A program made the position numbers and the translations under genes. Below the pieces are notes generated by a model that worked only from the letters and a program-made list of their open reading frames with translations, was not told the origin of the DNA and searched no databases. From assembly GCA_008921705.1 (NCBI GenBank), contig VFFE01009084.1, positions 2,815,741 through 2,879,740 of the forward strand: 64,000 nucleotides of DNA, written 5' to 3'. Source of the stretch: Burhinus oedicnemus (lineage: Eukaryota > Chordata > Aves > Charadriiformes > Burhinidae). This document shows positions 48,001-60,980 of this stretch, piece after piece (within the stretch, counting starts at the first letter, position 1; the number at the start of each line of letters is the position of its first letter).

Positions 48001-51000
48001 CTATTGTTTTACACAATGTGTAATCAGTTGCTATTCTAACCACTACCAAGGAGGTTTATTATTCATGTTGTCTTATGTTGAAGTTTGAGTGTTACTGTTC
48101 ATCAGTATCTGGTGAGAGATTTTTTTTTGTATGACTGGATTTAAGACATGAATGTAAATGGTGAAGAACACTAGGCACTTGGAGAAAGTGGGATCATCTC
48201 CTGATGTTATTATTGAAATATTGATTGAAACTTTGTAACCAGCCATTAGTCTATTAGCAGGACTCTGCCATAAATCCTTGTCCATTTCCCTCTTTAGCAA
48301 ATTTTCCCTGAATTATCTCAGAGAGAGGTGCTAGAGGACCAGAAGGTAGACCGTTGGCTAATTTGAAGTGATTAGCATATAGTGTTGTATGTGAAGATAA
48401 GTTGCTAGTGTGCTCAGAACTTATGTAGGCAATTGAATCATGTCTACTTGACTTTGTGTTGAGCAACTTCCTACACTAAGCAAAGGACCTACTGTTATTC
48501 AGAAAGGACTCTCTATATGTGGTATGTTAAGAAAATAAATACCTTCAGACTAATAGCTCACTGAAGCATTAATTACTGAAGAGAATTTCTCCTTGCTTGA
48601 AAATGAAAAGAAGCATCCTTTCTGCTGTTTAGACATGGAATTTCCAGGACAAAGGATGTAATTGCAGTAAACCAGCCTTCATGACAGCGCAGTTTTGTTA
48701 CTAATACGATCTATAACTTTAAAAATATCTTCTCCAGATGGGTGTACAGGAAAAAAATCTTTTCTGATAGGCTTTATCTATGGTAATATTTTTTTTTTTA
48801 ATTTAAAGTATTCTCTATACAGAAAACTTATCATGCAGCTGAGGACAGACTTTATTAAAGCCCATAGCACCACTAGAGGATATTAAAAGGAATTCTTTGT
48901 CAGTTTGGATGCTATGATAAGTGATGCTTCAGGCTTGTCACGGATTTTATAAGCAGTTTAAAATTGTTTTAAAGGAAAAGACTGTATTTGGATATTCTGT
49001 GCGTTTGCTTTGTGTTTTCTGTTTTATTAAAAAGAATTGAAGATGCAATTTTGTATGTTCTGTGTCAGGGCAATGAGTTTCAAATGCAAGATAGTCTGTT
49101 AAAAGGAGATAGACAATACTAGTACATACTATTATGTCATTGGGCAGTAGGTGGCAAGCTTTGCTTTTCTTTCTACTTAGGGCTTATTTTCATATTGCAG
49201 AATGCCAGAATTTTGAAAAGGGTGGTTTGAAGTCACTGGAATATGTAATTTATTGGCCACATGTTTTTTTTTTTTAACCATCTATTTTGTTCACTGTGTA
49301 TAACTGTCTTGCTAGTGAATGCTGAAGTGAAGCCCCTCTTCTTCAAATGACAGACGGACACAAATCAATACGTGAGCTTTGTTGTATTCTCTTACGGCTT
49401 CAGTAGGCAGATTACTAATACACAAATTAAAAACAAATGAGTTGCAGTCACAGTCAATCCCGAATTATTTGGGATCCTCCTGTTCAACTTCTATTGTGGA
49501 GCACTGTACAGCTGGGGGGGGAGGGGGCACAACACCCTCTTTTAACACAACGTTTTTCTAAAGTGGGACTTAAAACATTCTGTTATTTTTCAGTTATTAG
49601 TTACAGAGCTAGAAGTGTATTTTGCCTTTCTCCTGATGTGTCTTGTACCATCCTATGTCCTGGTCCATCTGTTCCTGCCCTCTCCCCTCATTCCCCTTAT
49701 GAATTGCTAGTCTGGTATATAGCTCTCCTCACAAACCCAGCCAGCTCTGCTTGTGTGTCAGGTCAGGCATGGGGGCAGTAAAGCAGCAACAAATTGCCTG
49801 GCTAAAACTAAGGGTATGTAGAGAGGACAATGCTTGAGTGATTGTCCTCAGGTACATTCTATTGTGGGTGAGTGTTAATACCCCTTCTCTGCTCAGACTT
49901 CTTGCCTAGAGCCAATCACCTGACATGTGATGAACTACAGCCAGCTGTATGTCTGTACCAAGGGTACAGGGGTCACAGCACTTCTGTGGAGTTCCTCTCA
50001 GCTGTTGTCCAGCTTAGACATCCTCAGCTGTTCTCCAGAACATATTTTTACCTGTTAGTCAAGTTAATTCTTCATTGAGTCTCCTCATAGTGAATGAGTT
50101 AGAGTTCTTCTTGCTTTGCTATTAAAGTTTTTAAAAAGCTTGTTCTGGATTAAAAAAAAATTACACCCCTCTCATTCTCTCTCACTCTGTCCTGCACACA
50201 CTTTATAATAATTGTTCTGAGGAAGATCAGCTGTCTTAGATCTTCCTGATCCCAAATGTAAACATATTAATATAGACAGCTATTTAATTATGTCATCCTA
50301 GAAATTCTAAAACAGTAATTAACACTTCTTTTCTTACTATGGCAAGACATTCTGCACAGGGGTCTCATTATGTAAATAGAGGCTGCATATGAGTTTACAT
50401 TCTCACTGCTGAGGCTCTGTGTCCTCACACTATTCCTAATGAAGGTCAGAAGCATTTTGGGACTAGTAAGGCGGCTCTGAGCTGTCAGTTGAGGGCATGT
50501 TTACCTTAATTGCTGCAACAGCACTAGGCATACGTAAAGGATCTTTGGCATCAACTATTGGTAAGTTGAGACCAGTGTTTTGAGATTCTGATACTGCAGC
50601 TATTCTCACTTGTGTAGTTTTTGGCAGTGCTATTGATGTATGTGTGCTAGAACAAAAAATGGTTCAAAGGTAGTTACTCATCTCTTTGTGCTGCCAGGCA
50701 CTGAGTCAGCCCTCAAGAACACCTCCATTCATCATTCTAGGGGAATGTAGTCATCAGGCTGCAGGAGCTAGAGTCACTGTTTAGTTGAAATGGCTGGTCT
50801 CCCTCTGGACTGGGATCATTTGTGTTGGCAGAGAACATGGAGATGATTATTTTTTTGGTGACAACGATATCAGTCATAGTCCTGGTGTCCCTTTTGAACA
50901 GTGCTGGTGCACACTTCAGTGCTAGTCCATAAGCTAGCAGATAATTTGTAGTTACCTCTGTTGCATTGGGTATTCTTGCTGTTAATTGGATTGTAACGCA

Positions 51001-52202
51001 TCTGGGTCTAAAGAACATGGCCTTACTTAAGTGTTGTGTGAAAGGTAGGAAAACATGAATTTGTTACGAAACAGGCTAGTCATTTGATAGATCCTGTTAG
51101 TTCACAATGATATGAGAAGTGGGCAGATTGTTATGGCAAACTGACTTGAGGGAAGCCTTTGGTGTTTTGGTGGACCAAGTCCAATCTGTTGTTACAACTT
51201 GCTTGTAAGACCTTTTGAGTTTAAGCATTTGTGACTTTTACCGCACCTGTTTTGGTTGAAATCTTTGGGGCTGCAAGTATCCAGTTTACTTATGTTGAGA
51301 GTTCAGCAGAGACTCCTTTCACTGGACTGGAGCTAGATAGCATTTGGCCATGTTAAGAACTGTGCATATGCAGTGAATGCTCAGCAGTATATTGACTGCT
51401 GTCCACCAGAAAAGCAGAGATACCTTGAAAAGAATTTTGAAAATAAAAAGTATCACCCTTGCACCACCATGTAAGATAATTACGAGATTCAGCTCCAGTG
51501 TCCTACACTTCAGATTACTCATGTCCCTGAGATGATGCAGCCTAGGTTTGCATGAGCATTTCATTTTATCCACACTTGAGCTATTATCTAGTGAAGGTCT
51601 CGAAAACAGGCGTCACTGGATGTTCAGTGTTTTTGTTAGTATCTTGGACAGGAAAAGGTTTCTCAGAAATAAAATATCTTTTTCATACAGAGACTCCCTT
51701 AATTACAGGGAGCCAACTGGGATCTCAAGCTGGCCAGAGCTTATTCCAGACAGGAGAAGGAAGCTAATCTGTGTGATGACAATAGCCAGTTGGCTTATGG
51801 TTTTATGTGGCTATGTAACACCACTTGCCTGAGTAAAGCTTTGGTGCAAGAAAAGGGTGGTCAGTGTTGGAGTGGTATCAAGGAAATTGTTGCCTGACTA
51901 TACTGTTGTACAATTTCCTCTACTAATCCCCTCTTTAGTGTGATGAAAAGGTCAACCAAATGTGTGTAGGAGAGTCCTCCACCCGCTCCCCTATCATTCA
52001 GCCATGACTGAGTTATGTTAGGAAGCCAACACAGACAACCTTCATTACAGGGAGAGATAAAACATCTCGGTCAAGAATCCAGTCCATCTCCAAGACCCCA
52101 CTGTGTTTGATTACTCTCTCCAGTCACTGTGCATGGATTGTAACAAACTGTACCAAAAAACATGTTCCCCATCAATGGTAAGGCAAGTTAAACCCCATCC
52201 GA

Positions 52203-52220
52203 TTTTTTTTTTTTTTTTTT
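52203..52220. repeat. Poly-T tract (18 T)
   Basis: Eighteen consecutive T residues lie in intron 3. The tract could be the complement of an A-tail, but no recognisable retroposed body was seen next to it. Confidence 0.9.
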
Positions 52221-53646
52221 AATGAAAGTTATTATATTCTTTTCTATTGGGTTCTGTTGTGCCCAGGGTACTACATAGCAGACAGCTAGAATATCACTTA
52301 ACTTTCAGAACTTTTGGATGAGAATTATTTGGTCTAATGACTTCTTGGTGCTGACTGACTGTCCTGTCACAGAAAGATCCTGAGAATCCCTCATAGAGAA
52401 AGGCATAGGAACCTTTCTAAGCTCCTTCATGATGAACACAGATGGGAAGAATTAATTGAGACTTTCTTCTCTGGCCTTTTCTTCTCTGTGTGTTCCTTGA
52501 ATGTGTTGCTTAATTGGGTCTAAAGACTTTTGGATAGTTTTTCAGCTCATTAACTTTTTTCAACTAGTTTCTATTTTATGTTAATTCTCCTGTTTTGAAA
52601 CTATGCACTGCTGTAGTGAATCTTTGACTTTTGTTCCTCCTTCAAGGATGTTAACTGTAAGTTTTGCTTGCTTTTGCACCATCTCTTCAGTGATAACATT
52701 TGAAATGGATCCTGTACACAGGTTAAGCCAAACCAAGATTTTATTCTATTCTTCTGCATTCCTGATGAGCTGATCCGTGAAGATGTTGTTAATCGCATCT
52801 AAAAACTCTGTTTTACTCTTGTGCTGTTGTTTAGGTGTAATTGAAATTTTCTGTTAGTATTGTTTCCTGTCTTTGTAGCTTCAGTGATATGGTAGCTGTC
52901 GCCATCTTAGGCAGCTAGTAATATAGTCCAAATGCTGTGTTTCCTCTAATTTGCATTGAAATTACAGTTCACAGAGATGCTCTGTTAGTGATTGATATGG
53001 TTAATTTGCTGATCTAATTTGAGAGGCCACTCTTTGAGAAGTTGCATCACTCCTCCACCAGGTGGTCTGTTTCATATCCAGGATATTCCATAGATCTTTT
53101 CCAATCCTCCCATTAGTTTTCCTTTCCCAAGGTAGGAATGATTCCTTCCTAATAAGTCTGTATAAAGCTCGTCATTCTTTCTCCTTTGTATTTCTTGAAC
53201 TTGTAATGTTTCATGGAGAAGCACAGGTACTCCTGGTTTGGTTGCATCCTCTGTTAAAAAGCATACAGTTTGTTCTGTTTCTCACTGTTACCTGTTTAAG
53301 TGTTACCAACTTTTGCTTTATTCTTTACTTGAGTGCGCTGACTTCACTAAAAGTGTGACTGCATCATTCAGAGTTGTATACTTTCTTTCCTAGTCTCCAA
53401 TTTAAAAATTCTCCTATGATATTTGTAAATGCCGTCAACCTAGTTCCATTAAGCTTTAAATGGAGTTGTGTCTTCCATAGAGCTTTCTCTGTTCCAGTTT
53501 CTGCCAACTCTGAAGTCCTCTATGTTTATGCCATTTTCTGAGCCTTGCACTGAAACTGTCAACCTCTCTGGCACCTTGTTTGTGCAAACTGTTAGCAAAA
53601 AGTGTCCAGTTTAGAGCATGAGACACATGCTGTCATTTGGCACTTT

Positions 53647-53905
53647 CACAGAATCAGAATGGTTTGTGTTGGAAGGGATCTTCAGAGTTCATCTAGTCCA
53701 AACCCCCTGCCATGGGCAGGGACATCTTTCACTAGATTGGGTTGCTCAAAGCCCCGTCCAATCTGACCTTGAACTCTTCCAGGGATGAGTCATCCACAGC
53801 TTCTCCAGGCAACCTGTTCCAGTGTCTCACCACCCTCATTGTGAAGATCTCTTCCTTATGTCCCTTTTTCAGTTTAAAACCATTGCCCCTTGTCATTTCA
53901 GTAGC
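53647..53905 (-). mobile_element. CR1 LINE 3' end with well-preserved ORF2 C-terminus
   Basis: The + strand begins ACAGAATCAGAATGGTTTG, the complement of the CR1 3' tail, followed by GTTGGAAGGGATCTTCAG and ATCTAGTCCAAACCCCCTGCC. On the minus strand a 60-codon frame (53914-53732) keeps the ORF2 C-terminus, including RGNGFKLKKG, FTMRVVRHWNRLP and VRLDGALSN. It is the least diverged CR1 copy here but is truncated to about 260 bp. It is antisense to LTBP1. Confidence 0.93.
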
Positions 53906-54123
53906 TAAGGTCACGATAACACAGAAAAAGTAAATGCCTCTTTATAATATACATGATTCAGAAATACTTTTATAACACAAAGAATGTTAAATTCTTAAGA
54001 ATTAATCCAAGTAAAGTTGTGGTACAGGAAACGGTCAAACAAGATCTAAACTTACAGGCTCTAGTCAGTACTCCTGTCTTTACATCAGCTTCATAGTCAG
54101 AAAACTTACAATCTTAAATTTGC

Positions 54124-54146
54124 TTTTTTTTTTAAAAAAAAAAAAA
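54124..54146. repeat. T10-A13 palindromic tract
   Basis: Ten T are followed directly by thirteen A, which forms a perfect self-complementary block with no spacer. Confidence 0.95.
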
Positions 54147-57100
54147 GTCTCACTGTGATTCCACATCCCCCCAGGATGCTGCTCAACTACTTTCTGAACC
54201 ACTCTCCCAGATCACCTTGAAGCAAAATTAATACTTTGGTAATCATCTTCAGTGGTCACCTCTGGAAAGCAATATCCGAGTCTAGAATCCCTTTAGCTTT
54301 AAGTACTTTTAAAAGTAATTTTATAATGTGACAATTTTGGGGAGTATAAAGTTGGGCTTACTTACCTTTTGAGTTTTACCCTGGGAGAGGTCTTTCCTTA
54401 GACCGTTTTACATTTTATAGCCTATATATGCTTCTGGAAAAGTTAGCAATCAGATGTGTACAGTTAATGAATACTCTGATCTTAATTACTGTTTTCATAT
54501 GGATTCTGTTCTGGTTTCTGCATGGTGGACAAGGATGGCTGTAAAATTGATGACCAGGTCAAATTAATAATTATGGTGAAGCAGAAATATATATTTACTG
54601 GAGCAAAAGTTCTGGTGTCTCTCTTGCTTCCTGCAGTAGAACCTTGAAGCTCTAAAGTGGAGGACAACTGCTGGTCACCACAGTTCCAGCTGTTCCTCCT
54701 TACTGCTTTGAACAGCTTTTGTTGTTATTATATAATGCCTGTTTGGGAATTCCAGCTGTTGCACATATGCAGATCCTTAACAAGAAGCCAACTCCCCCTC
54801 ATCCCCCCTTTGACTTTTCCAGTGGCTTTCAGTGCAGGGTATGTTTTGCATCCTGAAGTATTTTCCTTCTGTTGCACCCTGGAGGGCTGTATCTATAAAT
54901 ATTTTTTTTTGATGGACTATTTAGAAATCCAGTGAATTCCTAAATTGGATTATCTTTTGATGTGCTTCTGGAAGTGAGATTAGAAAGAGATGTAACCCAC
55001 AGCTGTATACTCGGTACATTTCTAATGGGAATTCAGGTGATTAAGACTGAAGAGAATGAGGTTGTAAAAGGAAAAGGAGGAGTATAAATTCAGTGATTTC
55101 CTTCCCCCTACCCCCTTCTTCTGATTCATTGCCAAAATCTGCTATTATTGAAAGAATAGAGGGGAACTGCTAATTCTGTGTGCAGTATTCCTGGTAAGGA
55201 GACCATTTGGGGTTGATTCCAGAGGAGTCAGTCTGTCAGTCCTTTCTGTAATAGCTAGTCTGTTTGGAGGGATGGCATTTCACCCCCTTTTCAGGTTCCC
55301 ATTGGAGAAGAGAGACACACACTCTTCATAGCTTCCTATTTCTATACCTGGGCTGCCATTTTTTTGGGGGAGCAGGTTTTACTTCTGGCTGCTTTGGCTG
55401 ATCAAGGTCTTAAAGGAAGAGGACATAGGCACTTTTTTCGTAGTCTTCCTGCCATTTTGCCTTCAGGCACTTAACACATCTTTGAACTGTTTTGGGTGGA
55501 TGTCGTAATTTCTTCTTGAGTGCTATGCTGTTAGTGCTCCTAACTCCACCTACATGTGGAGTCCATCAACCAAATGAGAGGGAAGTACTGGGCTCACTGT
55601 TATGAATGTAGTTTTTCTTGAAATGTTTGCATGCTTTATGGCAAAGCTCCTTTTGGAGATATCATAGGGGTTAATCTTCAGCCTACTGGATTCTCTGGAA
55701 TATGAAGCGAAACAGGGTGACTGTGAAAACACTATAGCTTCTGTTCTGAGTGCTTTAACTTTATCCAAGGGTAAGATCTAGCAAGGCCTAGTAAGTACCA
55801 ATGGAGACCTAGAGTTCCTTTAACTTACTGTCTACATTGCTCCGTACAGGGTAGCAGGATGTTGTCATGTTATCATGTGTTGACATGTAATGTGAACTTC
55901 AGCTGCTTTTTCTACATGATGCATAGTTTATTCATACCAGGGTGAGATGTTATAGCTGCTATCTGCTTAATTGATATTTACTTGTATTGCATTGTCATTC
56001 TTGAAAATTTGTTGTTTCATTTTCACTTTGGGAAATCTGTTCCTCTCTTGGAGCTCCTGTTCGTTCATTCCTACTTCTTACAGTGTGTATTTGGCCTGTA
56101 TGATCCTTGCACTGTAATTTCTGCCTTGCTGTGTATTTTTGAAGTGTTTCACATGGCAAGATTGGAATCCTGGTTGAGGTATCTGAGGCTTATGGTATTA
56201 CTAGTAATAATGTTATGAAAAAGGTAAATGTATTATCTGCTGTTTGTTTGCATTTTAACACTACCTATTTGTCTTTTTAAAAAGTTTAAAACAGCAGCCA
56301 CTGTTAATTATTGTACTTTTGTGTAAATGCTTTCAAGTAGCTTTTTCTGAGAACAGCCATTTTAAAGTTATTCATAGTAAACAAGGTTGTTCTAAGAAAT
56401 GCTAGAGCTTACAATTGTTTAAAAAGTAGCTATGGAAACTAGCAGATGATTCTCAATTTAAAATGAGCATTCTTTGCTTTCATTGGCTGTGCTCCCTCTT
56501 TGAAAATGTCATGCTTCGTGGACACTCTACAACATTTTCAATTAATTTAATTTTCCTTAAATGGGCAAAATATTCATCCTTATTAAGGTATGTTAGAGTT
56601 TTAAAACACAAAGCTGCTGTTTGCTTGGTTTTGTGTGTTTGTAGTTTTTTTTAAGTTATGCGATCATAAATAGAATCTTTTTTTCTCTTCCAAGCTGGAA
56701 ATGTTAAAATCCACTCCTTTCAAGTCTGGCTAAAGAAAGTTTCCTTCTTGAAACAAGACTGAGCGTGCCAAGTTTGGGCTTTAGTCTTCGAAGTGAAAAG
56801 ATTCTTCTCAGTATATGTTACAAAACATATCCTGAATACTACAAGAGTTGTGTACCTGGGCTTAGAGGTGCAGAGTTTAGCAGGCGTAACTTTCAGTTTG
56901 CCAAATTACACTGTAGACAATGCATCTCTAACACAAAAGCTTATGCATTGCTATTTTACTTAGATCATGGCATTTAAAAAAATACTTGAATAGTCTGTTA
57001 TTTTCTCTTTAAAGAGAAAGGGGGAGGAGATTCCTCCAGCCTAAAAATGAAACCAAAGGGGCAATAAAAGCTAGTGATTGCCACACATGTCTTTGTATTC

Positions 57101-60100
57101 AGTCTGTGGTGGTTGTACTGTTGTAGATACAAAATTCTGTGGGAATGCTTGTTAAATGTTTCTCTTCCCACAAGTACAGTTCAAAGTCAAAGTTCCTTTT
57201 TAATGCTGAGAGGGGTAGATTATAAGCTCTGTGCATAATAGTTGTCAAGTTGCTTGATGTATTGAACTTAGTGTGGCTTTACTAAGATTGTGCCTCTTGA
57301 TAATATTCATGAAGTTCTAAAATATCAGTGACTCATATTGTGGAAGTAGTTGCTATTCTGATTCAACATCCTCCTGGTACACAGAGTATAATGCAATTAT
57401 AGTAATTGAAAATAGTTTGAAAACTATCCTAGCCGTATAGAAAACAGTATGTGTGTGTTCATAAAACCTTTAGCTTCTTGACATGATGGTGCTTGCTAGA
57501 AAAGACTTATTTTTAGAGACTTTTAGCATGCTTGGCACAAGCTTTCAAAACTACTTTTTCAGCTGTACCCTTAAAAACATGCTATGAGGAGCCATAGCTG
57601 GTTTTGTCTGTGGTTATGAACTCAGGTAAATAATTAGTTTCAGATCCAGTTAAACTATGACTTACAGTTATTGTCTTCTGAAAATATATAATTTTAATTG
57701 TCAAGCTTGTTACAGAGAATTGAAGAAGTAATATGTGCCTCTTATAAAATTCAGGTGTCAACTCTTGGCTTGTCTGTTCCTTCCTGCTTCCCTTCCTCCC
57801 ATCCCTATGTTATTGGGAGGGGGGGGGAAACCATGAAAAAACCCTATCCTGTATAGTTCAAATCAGTTGTAGTTGTGCACTCTGTTTATTGTAATTGTTT
57901 TCTAAATTTATTTAGAATTTAGTGAAATGAAATGATCGCAGTTTGCATGCAGTTCTGTGTGTGTCAGTTTCACACAAAAAGTTCTGGCATTCATAGGAGC
58001 TGTAGTTAAGAACTGAAGTGATCAGTAGGCAGGAAAAATAGTTGTGGCTGGAAGTGCAGCCCAAATTTTACCCTTCATGTTGTTTTAAAATATTGTTGTT
58101 CTTTATCATAATGTGTTATTTCACAATTAATAATAAAGCACTTGGAACTGCAAAACTGCAAAGCTGCATATAGTACAGAGCAGCGCTAAGAACTACAGCA
58201 GCTTATGCAGTAAGCTACAGAACAGAGAATGCAAAAAAATTTAAAGGTACTTTTAAAGTCAAAATATTCTTAACATCCAGCTGATTAATTTTAATTTTAG
58301 TAGGAAGTTGCTGCATGCCCTGTATGTCTGAAATCAGGTATTTTTTCAGGTGCTTGTGGGGTTTTTGTCTTCAGTTCTGTCAAGGAAGATAGTTGGGATA
58401 TTTCTTGGCAGAGTGCATTTATTCTGCACCAAGAGTTAAGCTGAACTGGAGAAAAGCTGCTCTTCAAGAACAAGTATGCATGGAAGAAATTATTTGGGTG
58501 TAACTAGATTGTTTTAATTGTGAAAACAAGCCTCAATACTATAGCAGTTTATATCTCCATGTATGTAGAAGTCTGTTTACGAGAAAAAGCTCCTTATAAG
58601 CTAAGAAGCAGCAGGCTGTAAGGATTATAAAAGGCCTGCCAGTCAGTTCGGCTCGTGACCATCCTAGGCCCAATAACATAGGCACGCTGTGGCTCCTGTG
58701 TGGGAGCTTTTTTATTTTCTTTTTTCCTCCCAACCTTGTATCTCACTCCTCCCCAATTTGTTCAGTTGTGAAGTTAATATTGTCAGCAGAGGATCATCAT
58801 CTGCCAACTAATAGTATCAGTACAGTCACCTATCATCCTCCTGAGCAGGAGAACTTGGGCAAACCATCTCTGTGCGTAGGACACTCATGGTATCTTCCCA
58901 TTGCTGATTGTTACAGAAAGGAAGTGGGGTGTTACACCAATCCAACTTTATGTATCCCCCCTGGAAGGCAGACTGCAGATTTAGAAAGCACCTATGGATG
59001 ATTCAGGTATTTCCTGCAGAAGAACAGAAACCGATCTCAAGATGGCAGGCTGCCTGGCCAGCAAGTGTCAAGGAGAGACTGTCCCTAGTCAACTGAAAGG
59101 GCAGAACCAAGGCCTTCATCACTCAAACCTATTGTCTGTGGGTGAGCATAGTACAGCTTACAGTGTTTGGTCATTACTCACGTTTTATGTGATTGGGTGT
59201 ACCTATAAACCTGGCTCTGACAAGAGAGGATGGAGGCATTTGAACAAGCTCAAGTCTAAAGTAGCATTTAAAGAACTGGAGATAAGCAGTGACTGCTCCA
59301 TCTTTCACTTTGTTCAAAAGTAGTATGTTAAGCCTAGGGGTTCGAAACAGCTATGCCTTTTCATCAGTAAATGGTGTGTAAGGTTAGGTACCTACGGTAG
59401 TAGTTGCTGGAGCTTCTAAAAATAGCACTGAGCAGAGCGTCCTGCCAAAGGACTCAAAGTGTCGAGAAATAGCAGGCAATTACAGGAATGTGTAAGTGCT
59501 GCAAACAGGAAGAATGTGCTCAGCATCATCATGATTCAAGGTAGTGAAGTGACCTGGAAATGTGTAGTGTTGTCAGTTTCACAGTAGTATTCACAGCTTT
59601 CTGAAATCCTTGTTGCTTTACCAAGGTAGAGGAGGATTTGCTTCATGTAGAATCAAGGACTACAGAGTTTCTACAGGCCGTTTGGATGTGGGGCTAAACA
59701 CAAGCCTCAAAAAGGTCTGTTTGGCAGGAATGCCGGTTTCCAAAAGTTTAGTGGAACAAGTTCTGCCAGGCTGCTGAAGATGTGTAATTCACAAACAAGC
59801 TGGCATCGCAGAATAGGATGTTTTACAGGCTTTTATCAGTTATCCTGAGATGGTACTGAGTTATTTTGCTTATATTCCTACCGTGACAAATTATCTCAGT
59901 AGATTTTGTTTGCAAGTTGTATGTGGGTTAGTACTTGCATAAGGTTATTTGATCTGTTTTGTGATTCAACATGTGTTAGCCCATACAAATACTGTGAAGA
60001 ATCAGTTTTGTGTTGGTTTTGGCAGTAAGTTATCACTGTCACTCATCTGATTTGAAAATATAAATTTTTATTTTGTTTAAAATTAAGGTACCTGGTTCAG

Positions 60101-60948
60101 TAACAGAATAATTGTCTTTTTTTTTCTTTACAGCCCAAAATATAGCTATAGTAAGAATGGTTTTTCAGTTCTGTATATAATTTTTTTAAAAAAATTGAAA
60201 TCTTGTTTTAATTTTCAAAAATTCTATAATGGAATTAATCACTGTAGAAGGAAATGCTGTACTTAGATTTTTGTTTTTTCATTAAGTTAACAAACTTAGA
60301 TATATCAGATGCTAGTTAAAATGATACCATGAACTGGTGAGTTTGTAGATTTAAATTGCACATCTGAATTGTTTCATTGTGGAAGACGCGGAAGGCTTTG
60401 ATTTCCCTGCCCCCCAGGAAATAAAGAGCATAAATGGTATGCCGTGAAAACCGTTTTTCCAATTTATTTTTTTTTTTAAAGTACTTTTAGGAGTCTTTAA
60501 ATTTATATGTTTCTAGGTTACTGTGATGCTTTAGCAACTTTAACCAACTCAAATTATATGTATATGTATTGATGGTATTCTTTAATTTGATGTGTTTATT
60601 TTTGAATTGATTGTGCGTGCAGTTCACTAAATAGTATATTATTTCCAGAAGCACAGTCTGCTTTTTCTGGTTTGCTGAGCAGTCACTGGGTTTTTTAAGA
60701 TAATTTAAATTAGTTTAATATCTTTAGCAGTTCAAGCATGTATTTCTTTGAAGTCATTAATGAGGAAAGAAAAAGAACACTAGCAGACATTCAATAATGA
60801 AGCACGCAAATCAAAAGAATGTGAGGAGAAGCTTCTAAACTGAGCCCCAAGGATGTAATTTCAAACACCTTATAACCTGTCCTTTTTATAGTTTAGACTC
60901 GTTGGAATGAGTATTCAGCTTATATTTAAAAGGAATCCCTTATGCAAC

Positions 60949-60980
60949 GGGGGGGGGGGGNNNNNNNNNNNNNNNNNNNN
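60949..60980. other. Poly-G run (12 G) ending in an assembly gap
   Basis: Twelve G residues (60949-60960) run directly into 20 Ns (60961-60980). The gap is most simply a sequencing dropout at a G homopolymer or G-rich tract, and its true length is unknown. Confidence 0.97.
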
